The notes: generated by a model from the letters alone, not told the origin. Positions 24,469 through 32,517 are shown, numbered from the stretch's first letter. The stretch: 51,324 nt of DNA from an uncultured Desulfovibrio sp. (GCA_947038175.1 CAMQVJ010000009.1:1-51324), one strand, 5' to 3'. Translations and numbers: made by a program.

Positions 24469-27400
24469 ATGCTAAAAACAATAAAATCAGTATTCAAGGA
24501 AAAGAAACAAAAAAAAGAACCTGTCGTGCTGGTAGAAAATAAGAATATTCAGAACTCGACAGTTAATAATACAATAGGTTATAGATGGTCGTTGTTTTCC
24601 TTTAATTTTTCAAAGACCCCTCCACCAGTTGCAACTTCCTCCGTTCAAGTTACAACTTCCTTCGTAGAAGGTGATGTTGCAATTTTTTTAGAAGACAGTC
24701 TGAATAAAGCAATTAAAAGTTATAATGACAATGACCCTTTAAAAACAATTGAAATTCTTGAGAATTGCAGAAGTTTAAAACGTAGTGGTAATTCCGTTCA
24801 ACAATATAATTTTAATAAATATTTAGCTAAATCATATGTTGCTATTGAAGAGCCTAGCAAGTCTATTTTTTTCTATCAAGCGGCATATAATGGTAGAGTA
24901 GAAGATGTTGAGGAAGAAGCTTCTATCGATAATATGTTTGCACTGCTTTTAGATGAAGATTACGATGGAGCATGGGCTTTTGGTGTTCATAAAATAAAAG
25001 AGTATCCTCAAAATGTTGAACTTGCCGCATATCTTATTATTGCCTCACAGGGAGACAGCTCTAAAGACCCACGTAAATTTATAGCGGAAGAGTTATACAA
25101 TACCCAAGAGGTTATTCTTGGACAAATTCGTTTAGCACAGAAAACGAACGGTAACTGGCAAGAGTTATCGTATGAAAATTATGCGAAATTCCCAGATAAT
25201 ATCTTAATAAAGGAGTGTTATGCTCAAGCAATTTGTACTCAAATAGCTGATGATTTAAACTCACTGGGAACAATGTATGTTACCCCTGAGCAGTTACAAC
25301 AAATTAAAGAAATTTTACCTATATTTAATGAGCTATGGACTAAACGCCCTAAAATGGACAATATCCCTATTTCATTTTTAAATATTTTTGTTTCACTAAT
25401 TGAGTTAAATTATTTAGCAGGCGATAAGGATAAAGTTATAAGTCTTGTACGTGAAGTTTACAAAAATGCAAATTTACCCGAACATGTTGTTATGTGTTCA
25501 ATCCACAAACTGATTGACTACGGGGAATTTGAAATTATAAAAGAATTTGCTTATGACATTACGCAAACCCCAGACCTTTATTTTTATTGTTTGGTGAACC
25601 AAAAAGATGAGCACTTAGCAGATTTAACAGACGAAAGTATAGGGAAAATGTCACTGGCGGAGCAGAATGGCGCGAAGGTTAGCAGGTTTTTTGCTCTGCA
25701 TAAAAAAGAGAATAAAGCTCCACAAGAAAAAGATGTTTTAGATTTATTTGCAATTGCGGCAAATAATCCTATGGTTTCTTTATTGCTCGCTTATCGCTGT
25801 AATGACTATGAGCTATGGGACTTAGTCGATAAAGCTCTTGAACTTGCGGTCTCTTTGCTTAAAAATGATACCCCCTTAAAAATACGTGAAATGATTGCGG
25901 AATTTGCAACAGAAAAAATAAGATATGATATTGTAATCCAGTCTTTAGCTAGCATTTCACCTCGTAATATATCGGAAGTCAGTATTTATAAATTATGTTA
26001 TGCATATTCGAGAAAACTCCCTGTTAGCCATGAGGCAATTAGCTATGTAGAAAACTTGCCACGTCAACTTTATGATAAATTAAATTTTCAAAATATATTA
26101 GCAGTAATTTACTTAAATTGTGGTGATTGTTTGAAAGCAGAAAAATTGTTAGAAAAAGTATCTGCTGATTCTTTGCATGATTCTAGTTTGCTCATATTGT
26201 ATGCAGTATGCTTAGGAAAACAATATAAAGAAAAAGAATTAGAAGAATTGTTTGAAAGAGTGCAAATAGTTGAAATTAATACAAATAATGAAACATATGC
26301 TATTCAGCTTGCAATGCTACTTATCAAATACAGAAAGTCACTAGAGGCATTTGCATTTTGCTACAAATTATTACATCTCTATCCTAATAACGTTGAAATT
26401 CAACGTGTATTCATTTTTAGTATATTATCAGACAATTCTAATCTTTTTGAGATGAGCCATATATCGAAAGACTCTTATTTTAGACTACGCAATCAAGAGG
26501 GAGGTGAAATAGACTGTTTAGCATGTAATGACAATGATGTTCTACCTGAATTTAATGTGCTCACGTCTGGTGAACTCATTGAATTAGCATTAGGCAAGGG
26601 TAAAAATGATAAATTTATTCAGGAAAGAATGGACAGGTTCTCTTTTGAGTGGACTATTATCGACATAAAACACAAGTTTATTTATGCTTTTGAATGCTTA
26701 TCAAATACTATTGAAAAAAAATTTGGAAAAGAAGCAGGTATGATGCAGTTAAGTGTAGACTTGAGTGATCCTACAAGTTTTATACAAATGTTAGAGGGAT
26801 ATGGTAAATCAAACAAAGAAAAGCAAAAACAATTTGAGAAAAACCTCATAAGTTTTTATAGTAAGGACAAAATACCTTTATGTATTTTACCACAACTTGC
26901 AAAAACAAGTATGAGTAAAATAATGAAAATATTAATTCAGTCAAGCGTTATACATTCCTCTCTCTCACAATCGTATGACAAGCAACAAACCCTACTAGAG
27001 GCTTATAATCAAAAAAATGTTGTCATTGATGCTTATACTTTATTTATAGCAAGCACTTCTGGAATATTACAAGACCTAGCAGGATACTTTAAAGAAATCA
27101 TTATTTCACATAACACACTTTATCATGTTGCTGATATGCTCATGCAACCGAATTTACTTAGTGATGCTAATTTTTCTTATTCAATTGAAGGTGGAGAGTT
27201 GTTGCCTAAAGAAAAACAAAAGAATGCTCATGAAATATTTAATCGTGCATTTGATGATGTCAAAAAATATTGCACAATCAAACCTATTATTCAAAACAAT
27301 GAATTTATTAATGATGAAGAACAAATTTTTGGAATGATAGGGACAGATTATTTTGAATTTCGATGGTTAGTAGAACAACATGATGCGTTACTTCTATCGG

Positions 27401-27927
27401 AAGATGGTAATTATTCCATGTTACACCCACATTTGCACAATGCAACTCTCTCAACAGCAGTTTCTTATTTATTTAATCAAAAAAATATTGATGAAGATTC
27501 CTATTTAAACAGTATTGATTTTTTTGTATATAATAGTCATAAAACAATGTTGTTCGACTCAAAAACAGCATATTTATTTTACCAGTATGATAATGGAAGT
27601 CTGTCTCGATTTTCAGCATATATTAAGCATTTGCTTTTTTGTGTACCGAACGATGTTAATAGTATATTGAACTTTCTTTATTCTCTTTTCGATATGATAT
27701 GGAGCATTCCCCCAATCCGCACGGAAGATGAGCAAAAAATAGTGACAGTATGTGTTTTAGACATTTGTTTTTCTGTATATAAAAATGATATGGGAAATAT
27801 TATAGCATGGTTTCTTATTAGATCTCATGCAAAAAAAGGATTATCATCCTGTATTGAAGATTGGTATTATGAAAATATAGGTGATGAAGAGTCGTTACAG
27901 CAAAAAAAAACGAAACCTGTTTATTAA
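24469..27927 (+). CDS. Large TPR-like protein with C-terminal PIN-like domain
   Basis: A protein of 1152 residues that I do not recognise as a named family. After a basic N-terminus and the motif NKNIQNSTVNNTIG (about residues 23-36) it contains some 600 residues of TPR-like helical repeats (for example LEKVSADSLHDSSLLILYAVCLGKQ). Near the C-terminus lie PIN-type signatures: Asp854 in VVIDAYTLF, and Asp972 to Asp979 in HDALLLSEDGNYSML, the pattern of acidic metal ligands of PIN ribonucleases. The frame is open from TTG 24451, but ATG 24469 with GGAG upstream is preferred. The architecture (coupling motif, sensor repeats, nuclease-like effector) resembles conflict-system proteins. RNase activity is an inference. 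Confidence 0.75.
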   Translation: MLKTIKSVFKEKKQKKEPVVLVENKNIQNSTVNNTIGYRWSLFSFNFSKTPPPVATSSVQVTTSFVEGDVAIFLEDSLNKAIKSYNDNDPLKTIEILENCRSLKRSGNSVQQYNFNKYLAKSYVAIEEPSKSIFFYQAAYNGRVEDVEEEASIDNMFALLLDEDYDGAWAFGVHKIKEYPQNVELAAYLIIASQGDSSKDPRKFIAEELYNTQEVILGQIRLAQKTNGNWQELSYENYAKFPDNILIKECYAQAICTQIADDLNSLGTMYVTPEQLQQIKEILPIFNELWTKRPKMDNIPISFLNIFVSLIELNYLAGDKDKVISLVREVYKNANLPEHVVMCSIHKLIDYGEFEIIKEFAYDITQTPDLYFYCLVNQKDEHLADLTDESIGKMSLAEQNGAKVSRFFALHKKENKAPQEKDVLDLFAIAANNPMVSLLLAYRCNDYELWDLVDKALELAVSLLKNDTPLKIREMIAEFATEKIRYDIVIQSLASISPRNISEVSIYKLCYAYSRKLPVSHEAISYVENLPRQLYDKLNFQNILAVIYLNCGDCLKAEKLLEKVSADSLHDSSLLILYAVCLGKQYKEKELEELFERVQIVEINTNNETYAIQLAMLLIKYRKSLEAFAFCYKLLHLYPNNVEIQRVFIFSILSDNSNLFEMSHISKDSYFRLRNQEGGEIDCLACNDNDVLPEFNVLTSGELIELALGKGKNDKFIQERMDRFSFEWTIIDIKHKFIYAFECLSNTIEKKFGKEAGMMQLSVDLSDPTSFIQMLEGYGKSNKEKQKQFEKNLISFYSKDKIPLCILPQLAKTSMSKIMKILIQSSVIHSSLSQSYDKQQTLLEAYNQKNVVIDAYTLFIASTSGILQDLAGYFKEIIISHNTLYHVADMLMQPNLLSDANFSYSIEGGELLPKEKQKNAHEIFNRAFDDVKKYCTIKPIIQNNEFINDEEQIFGMIGTDYFEFRWLVEQHDALLLSEDGNYSMLHPHLHNATLSTAVSYLFNQKNIDEDSYLNSIDFFVYNSHKTMLFDSKTAYLFYQYDNGSLSRFSAYIKHLLFCVPNDVNSILNFLYSLFDMIWSIPPIRTEDEQKIVTVCVLDICFSVYKNDMGNIIAWFLIRSHAKKGLSSCIEDWYYENIGDEESLQQKKTKPVY

Positions 27928-28019
27928 TTTTGTATGGATTATTTTAAAACCTTAATAGTCATCGGCAAAAATACCAAACTTTTATGTATTGCAGGAATAT
28001 GTTACTATTTTTATACCGT

Positions 28020-28125
28020 AGAAACCCGCTCTTTTATAATAAAGAAACCCGCTAAAATCTTTATTATAAATAATCATAGTAAAGAAAATTGCCAAAATCT
28101 TTATTATGGGGGTAAATACACGGAT
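28020..28125. repeat. Short direct repeats after the TPR-PIN gene
   Basis: GAAACCCGCT occurs twice (28021 and 28044) and the word AAAATCTTTATTAT occurs twice (about 28053 and 28101). The reading frame here (27934-28179) has no ribosome binding site and no protein-like composition, so I treat the stretch as non-coding. Confidence 0.5.
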
Positions 28126-28130
28126 AGAAC

Positions 28131-28355
28131 TTATAGCATTTTCAATTGGATAGCCCGTAAGGGCTTTTTTCTATGGTAAGCAATAATGACGCTTATAATG
28201 CCCATGACACAAATTATTAATGCCATAATCAAGCTTGATGTCCACGTGAGCAGGCTTATTCCAAAAAATATAAGGCTAGTCCCACGTTTTCCAAATTTAT
28301 AGGTGGCGTAAGCTGTCAGGTTTAGCCAAACAATCACTGCAATAAATAGGTGCAT
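28131..28355 (-). CDS. Possible small membrane protein
   Basis: A 74-residue frame with two hydrophobic segments (LFIAVIVWLNLTAYATY and SLIFFGISLLTWTSSLIMALIICVMGIISVIIAY) and a basic end. AAGAG lies about 11 bases upstream of the ATG. It follows the HNH gene on the same strand with a 39-bp gap. Its last codons overlap a terminator for the opposite strand, which lowers my confidence. The family is not recognised. Confidence 0.45.
   Translation of the reverse strand: MHLFIAVIVWLNLTAYATYKFGKRGTSLIFFGISLLTWTSSLIMALIICVMGIISVIIAYHRKKPLRAIQLKML
28152..28172 (+). terminator. Terminator after the TPR-PIN gene
   Basis: AGCCC and GGGCT pair around GTAA, followed by TTTTTT (28165-28170). It is the only plausible plus-strand terminator downstream of the 24120-27927 operon. 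Confidence 0.65.
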
Positions 28356-28394
28356 GTCGATAATTCTCTTCAGTAATTTTCTTCACTAACTCGT

Positions 28395-28712
28395 TTAGTA
28401 ACTCAATATTTTTCTTAGCTCTCGTAATAAAGCTTGCCCAGAGTATTTAACGGAAAGTAGGTTGATTGCGTCGTGCTTTCTTATATTGCACGTTGAACAG
28501 AGCGCTTGTAGGTTTGTGATAGCGTTAGTACCGCCAACTTTCTGCGGTATGATGTGGTCGATATGAACCTCACGAGGTTTTTTCCTGCTAATGACTTTTC
28601 CGCAAGCTTTGCACTTATAGCGAGTAGCAGGATAACGCTTGATATATACAGCACGATAATCTTTTCCTACAAAATAATTTATTAGGTCTTGTAAATCCTT
28701 GTATACTCCCAT
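28395..28712 (-). CDS. HNH endonuclease
   Basis: A 105-residue HNH nuclease. It has a CxxC zinc pair (YKCKACGKVI), the catalytic HNH core VHIDHIIPQKVGGTNAITNLQALC and a second CxxC (LCSTCNIRK). A GGGGGGAG purine run sits before its ATG. It is divergent from an Xre-type regulator over a 105-bp region with two palindromes, so that regulator probably controls it. It could be a defence or homing-type nuclease; its target is unknown. Confidence 0.88.
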   Translation of the reverse strand: MGVYKDLQDLINYFVGKDYRAVYIKRYPATRYKCKACGKVISRKKPREVHIDHIIPQKVGGTNAITNLQALCSTCNIRKHDAINLLSVKYSGQALLRELRKILSY

Positions 28713-28742
28713 TTTATCTCCCCCCCCACTGCTTATTATAGA

Positions 28743-28789
28743 GATAGGGGGATATATCCCCTTATCATATGGGGGTTATAACCCCCATA
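28743..28789. promoter_or_regulatory. Tandem palindromic operators between HNH and Xre genes
   Basis: Two palindromes lie side by side. The first (28743-28766, 24 bp, one imperfect pair) is centred on GGGGATATATCCCC. The second (28768-28789, 22 bp, perfect) is centred on GGGGGTTATAACCCCC. Both have the form G-run, AT centre, C-run, and lie in the shared promoter region of two divergent genes, which is the usual place for operators of a small Xre repressor. Confidence 0.7.
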
Positions 28790-28817
28790 CTTAGTAAAAG
28801 TCAAGATGGGGAAATAT

Positions 28818-29033
28818 ATGATTATTTTTGATAAATTATGGGAAGTATTACAGAAAAGAGAAATGAGTATATACCAGCTTCGTGAAAAGTGTGGTATAGA
28901 TTCAAAAACCATTCGCAGGCTCAAAGCAAATGATAATACTGAAACAAAAACTTTAAATAAACTCTGCAAAGCACTAAATTGCAAATTAGAAGATATTGCT
29001 ACATATGTTCATGAAGAAGACAATTCAATATAA
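28818..29033 (+). CDS. Xre-family helix-turn-helix regulator
   Basis: A 71-residue single-domain regulator of the small Cro/Xre type. It opens with the typical MIIFDKLWEVLQKREMSIYQL, then the recognition region GIDSKTIRRLKANDNTETKTLNKLCKALNCKLEDI. ATG 28818 has GGGGA upstream and matches usual family starts better than ATG 28806. It is likely the repressor binding the palindromes just upstream and controlling the HNH gene. Confidence 0.88.
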   Translation: MIIFDKLWEVLQKREMSIYQLREKCGIDSKTIRRLKANDNTETKTLNKLCKALNCKLEDIATYVHEEDNSI

Positions 29034-29147
29034 TTGTAGCCAGTTGATTTTGTATATTTATAATATGATTGCTTTCGATAAGTGAAGGAACACATAATAG
29101 CTCTTACTACAGCCAAGTAGACTAAATCCACTACGAGGCTATAGGTG
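29034..29147. other. Spacer with no recognised feature
   Basis: The first part of the gap between the Xre gene and the KAP gene. I see no gene, RNA or repeat I can support. Confidence 0.4.
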
Positions 29148-29271
29148 TGACTGGGTAGAATCTCAGTTAGTACATAATGAGAAAGCGGAGTTCGAGCAAT
29201 CTACAATTGTGCAGAATATTTGCCCGAACGTAGAACAATACTACAAGAATATGCTGATTATTTAGATAGTT
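29148..29271 (+). pseudogene. Frameshifted C-terminal fragment of a tyrosine integrase
   Basis: In two frames joined by a shift near 29190 the bases read CDWVESQLVHNEK and then SGVRAIYNCAEYLPERRTI followed by LQEYADYLDSLN. This matches the integrase C-terminus (IERQLGHSER..SVRAAYNYAEFLPERREMMQAWADYLENL). It is diverged from the intact gene, so it is a relic of another integrase rather than a recent copy. Confidence 0.75.
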
Positions 29272-29390
29272 TGAATATAATCCTATGCTTTATTTATATA
29301 GCACAGATAAAGATGAAAAAGTAATTTCTCCTGATGATGTTCACACAAAATTTGCTGATATTGAAAAATACATTTAAACTGGAGAAACAG

Positions 29391-30737
29391 ATGAAAACAT
29401 TAGACTTACAACCTACAACAGACAATATAATGAATACGTTTGTTAAAGATATATTAGAACGAAACGATGATATCTATGCTTTTATTGGACTGTTAAATAT
29501 TATCGAACAGAATTACTCTTTAGCTTTAGATGGTGCGTGGGGTTCTGGTAAAACTTTTTTTGTAAATCAAACAGTTATGGTGCTTGATGCTTTATATGGC
29601 AGTACTGGTTCAGAATATCAAAAAAGTTATGAAACAATTTTAGGAAGAGTTCCTAATGAACTAGAACCAAATAACTTTGCTATTTATTTTGACGCATGGG
29701 CTAATGATAATGACGATGACCCACTGCTCTCAATTTTATATACCATTGTAAAAAAATATCGTATGAGTTTTCCAAATGATACTGATTTGGAAAAGGTATT
29801 TTGTGGCGTTGCTGACCTTGTCATTGATAACCCACTCACAGCAGGAGTAACCTTGGGTTTTAATAAAGTTGTAAAGAAAACAGCCAACAAAGTAAGTGAT
29901 ATTTCAAGCAACATTGTTGGGAAAAATATATTAGAAGAATTGGAAAAAGTAAAAAATATTGAGAAACGGATACATGATTTTTTTGAAAAAATACTTGAAA
30001 AAAGAGGCAGTGAACGCATTGTTATCTTTATAGATGAGCTTGATAGATGTAAGCCAAGCTATTCAGTTAAACTACTTGAAAGAATAAAACATTACATGGT
30101 ACATGAAAATATTACCTTTGTTTTCTCTACAAATATTAGCGAACTTTCACATACTATTAGCCACTGTTATGGAACTTGATTTGATGGTTATAAGTATCTT
30201 GAAAAGTTTTTTTCTGAAATATATACATTAGCCGAATTAGAAGGGGAGCAGCTAGAAAAAGTTCTCCAGTTGGACTTAAGAAAATCGTTGCATGATAAAT
30301 TACTGAAACTATTTATTCTCAATAACAATGTTCCCTTACGTACAAGTTTAAAAATAAGTAAAAAGATTAAACAATTTACTCCTATTATTTCGGAAAAAGA
30401 TTTAAACTTTGATGGCTATCGTTCCTTTAGAGGGTTTGCACAATACCTTTTTATTCCTTATTTAATTTGTCTTAAACTGCATAATAATGTAAGTTATAAT
30501 GAGTTTATACAAGGAAATGACGCAGGACAACTCTCTTTTTTGCTCGAAGTAATGAAAGGTACATATTTACATGAATCATTCTATCAAAACAGCAACTATG
30601 AAGCTACAGAAGAAAATAATAGGGAACATTTAGAGCAGCTGTATAAAAACATTTTTTCTCGTGCTATAATCGGGGAAAATATAGAGTTAGTTGCTGTTCC
30701 AAATAATGCAAAACAACAGATACTAAAAAGGCTATAA
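29391..30737 (+). pseudogene. KAP-family P-loop NTPase interrupted by an in-frame TGA
   Basis: The first part (from ATG 29391 with GGAG upstream) has the KAP hallmarks: Walker A GAWGSGKT at residues 48-55 and the Walker B region RIVIFIDELDRCKPSYSVKLLERIKHY. A TGA at 30177-30179 stops it within a conserved KAP segment: CYGT, stop, FDGYKYLEKFF. The same frame then continues without other stops to 30737. A normal KAP protein would have an amino acid (usually Gly) at the stop. Either the gene is newly inactivated or the base is an assembly error. KAP NTPases are often membrane-linked and occur in phage-defence and plasmid contexts. Confidence 0.85.
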
Positions 30738-30839
30738 AATATATTTTTTCCATCCCCCAACCCCACTCCGTACACAAGACCGTAACAAAAAACGAAAATA
30801 CTTTTTTACTCCAATAATTCCGTAGGTTTGGTGGTTGAT
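30738..30839. other. Spacer before the right attachment repeat
   Basis: No gene is visible. It contains a C-rich stretch (CCATCCCCCAACCCCACTCC) and AT-rich sequence up to the repeat. Confidence 0.4.
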
Positions 30840-30970
30840 TTCAATTCCCCCCGCCTCCACCATCTAGTGATTCAATGAGAGTCAAGGAAATTCAAAATAC
30901 CCATGATAGCCAAGCTGTTATGGGTATTTTTTTGTCCTTTTTCGTCCTATATAATCCGACTAGGTTCGGT
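30840..30970 (+). repeat. Right attachment-site repeat (attR)
   Basis: The 131-bp partner of 8748-8878, with five substitutions. It contains the last bases of an ssrA 3' end (TTCAATTCCCCCCGCCTCC ACCA) without the rest of the tmRNA, plus the terminator hairpin (30898-30935). Three of the five differences fall in or next to the hairpin. It defines the right end of the 22-kb element. Confidence 0.9.
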
Positions 30971-30975
30971 ATCCT

Positions 30976-31038
30976 AACCGTACACACTACTGGACACAAC
31001 CCTAATTTTCTGTATGATCAGAGGTATTGTGTACGGTT
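30976..31038. promoter_or_regulatory. Inverted repeat just outside attR
   Basis: AACCGTACACA (30976-30986) and TGTGTACGGTT (31028-31038) are exact inverted copies 41 bases apart. Their place relative to the attachment repeat equals that of the TCGTGAACCA pair after attL, and a TTCTTTTTATAT-like stretch follows in both. This suggests the right flank is the left end of a second, tandem element. Confidence 0.55.
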
Positions 31039-31207
31039 TATAGTGATATTTCTTTTTATATCAATATTATATGAGAGTATCAGGTGAGAGCAATATTAAA
31101 AAAATGTGTACAGTGGGTTGTAAACGTAAAAATGTATTTACAATGTATTTTTAATTGTATATTTGTATTCTATACATTTAATGTCTTAGAACTTGAAGGA
31201 GTTTTTT
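31039..31207 (+). promoter_or_regulatory. AT-rich region upstream of the unknown gene at 31208
   Basis: It contains an inverted repeat TTGTAAA/TTTACAA (about 31122-31146) and AT-rich promoter-like sequence. AAGGAG at 31195-31200 lies 7 bases before GTG 31208 and sets that start. Confidence 0.4.
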
Positions 31208-31708
31208 GTGGACTATATTAAAGAAATTGCTAAACTGGCTCAAATAGGTTTAGAACATTCCATTTTGTCGAGTGATACCAGTAATAAAAAAATATTTTTA
31301 GATATTTTAGTAAAAACAGAGCTATTAATCCAAAACAAACAAACGTGTACAGAAGAACGTTCAGTAATGCCTAAACTCCCAACTGGGCGAACATATATCA
31401 GAACAAAAAATAAAACAAAAAATGATATGCACGTGATTGCTTTTTGTTTTAGTTATTTTGAGCATACGTCACTCTATCCTGATTATAATCAGAATGACGC
31501 TTTTTCTATTGCATCGCAAATTCTTGGGGTAAAACTAGCATCTCTCCGCAATATACGGGATTATTTTGATGGGCATAACTCAAGTTCTAGAAAAGGCTGG
31601 TGGCAGTCGGACTTACCCAACTCAATGCAACAGTTCAAAGAACTTTATGAAAAAAAAGAAAAAGTGGCTATTATTACGGAAGCTAAGCAAATTCTGGGGT
31701 TAGGCTAA
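31208..31708 (+). CDS. Hypothetical protein
   Basis: A 166-residue soluble protein that I do not recognise. The conserved-looking core is FSIASQILGVKLASLRNIRDYFDGHNSSSRKGWWQSDLP, which resembles a DNA- or nucleotide-handling accessory domain seen near nucleases, but I cannot assign it. The GTG start has a clear AAGGAG ribosome binding site; an earlier TTG (31193) would overlap that site. It lies outside attR. Confidence 0.72.
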   Translation: MDYIKEIAKLAQIGLEHSILSSDTSNKKIFLDILVKTELLIQNKQTCTEERSVMPKLPTGRTYIRTKNKTKNDMHVIAFCFSYFEHTSLYPDYNQNDAFSIASQILGVKLASLRNIRDYFDGHNSSSRKGWWQSDLPNSMQQFKELYEKKEKVAIITEAKQILGLG

Positions 31709-31775
31709 TTCCCTTTATGTTTTGTAGGTAATCTTATTTTGAAGATAATAATAAAGTGACCTAAAAGGATTTTTT

Positions 31776-32039
31776 ATGAAAACATTAATAAGTCTAGTAG
31801 TAATGCTGAGTTTTGCACTTCCTCTTTTTGCCAGTAGTTCATGCAATGGACTCAATGAGATAAAAGTTAAAAAAATAGGCAATGCGCACGTACGATTGGT
31901 ATGCATCGAGGGGGTAGTATATATATTTTCAAAAGCTTTTGGTGGGAGCACTGTTGAGCTACAAGTGCTATACAGTAAAGAAGCGTCGGAGTCTGGCAAA
32001 CAGCTTCCTAAAGTCTGCGATGGTAATCATGTGGAGTAA
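31776..32039 (+). CDS. Small secreted protein
   Basis: An 87-residue protein with a signal peptide (KTLISLVVMLSFALPLFASS, cleavage near FAS-S). The mature part has three cysteines (SCNGL, LVCIEG, KVCDG) and the segment IGNAHVRLVCIEGVVYIFSKAF. AAAGGA lies about 7 bases before the ATG. The predicted location is the periplasm; the function is unknown. Confidence 0.72.
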   Translation: MKTLISLVVMLSFALPLFASSSCNGLNEIKVKKIGNAHVRLVCIEGVVYIFSKAFGGSTVELQVLYSKEASESGKQLPKVCDGNHVE

Positions 32040-32126
32040 TAAATTGGAATGATAAGAATTGTTTTGAATTGCCTACAATATTGCATGTTACCTGAGTAAA
32101 AGCCCTTGTTTTTTGATGGCTTTCTT

Positions 32127-32190
32127 AGAATGGCGCATTCCTGCCCATAAAATGAAAATGCGAACAACGCACATTGTGCCATTATCAAGC
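32127..32190 (+). pseudogene. Exact 64-bp fragment of the integrase gene
   Basis: These 64 bases are identical to 9785-9848 of the intact integrase (coding EWRIPAHKMKMRTTHIVPLSS). The match ends with a C-to-T change that makes a stop. The rest of 32040-32330 holds no gene I can support. Confidence 0.88.
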
Positions 32191-32333
32191 TAAGCGCATG
32201 GATTTATGAATATAATACTGAGTATCTGCATATGGCACTGAATTGGAATACACCACAATCGGTACATGAAACTGATAACAAAACTTTAAGGAAAACTCTC
32301 TTAAATGTAGCTTGACTTAGAGGGGGTCATTAC

Positions 32334-32378
32334 AGCATTACCCGTAAAACAAGAGTTTTTGGGTAATGCTTTTATCAT
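32334..32378 (+). terminator. Rho-independent terminator
   Basis: AGCATTACCC (32334-32343) pairs with GGGTAATGCT (32361-32370), followed by TTTATC. It faces the plus strand. Confidence 0.75.
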
Positions 32379-32380
32379 TA

Positions 32381-32420
32381 GAAAGAGAGCTTTTTATATA
32401 AAAAGCTCTCTTTCTTTTTT
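32381..32420. terminator. Strong bidirectional terminator
   Basis: A 15-bp perfect stem (GAAAGAGAGCTTTTT at 32381-32395 with its complement at 32400-32414) around a 4-base loop. It is followed by TTTTTT on the plus strand and preceded by a short A/T stretch on the other side. It insulates the element flank from the alcohol dehydrogenase gene. Confidence 0.85.
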
Positions 32421-32438
32421 GAGGGAATTCTTGGTCTA

Positions 32439-32500
32439 AACTTCTGTGTGCTGCTTGAAGAATACACTCGCCCCGTACATTCAAGCAGTACGCAGAAGTT
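32439..32500 (-). repeat. Long imperfect hairpin after the alcohol dehydrogenase gene
   Basis: Two 21-base arms (32439-32459 and 32480-32500) are complementary at 19 positions, with a 20-base loop. It lies 18 bases after the dehydrogenase stop on the minus strand. No T-run follows, so it may stabilise the 3' end of the message or terminate with help. Confidence 0.6.
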
Positions 32501-32517
32501 GTTTGGTGAAGTCTTTC

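Noticed and set aside
27934-28179. 81-residue frame after the TPR-PIN gene
   Set aside because: No ribosome binding site, made of direct repeats and a terminator stem, and no recognisable protein character.
29085-29230. tRNA-like sequence with GGAGTTCGAGCAATC
   Set aside because: The arms do not pair, there is no acceptor stem, and the stretch translates as integrase debris.
30177-30179. Selenocysteine codon in the KAP gene
   Set aside because: KAP NTPases do not use selenocysteine and the position normally carries glycine. A nonsense change or sequencing error is simpler.
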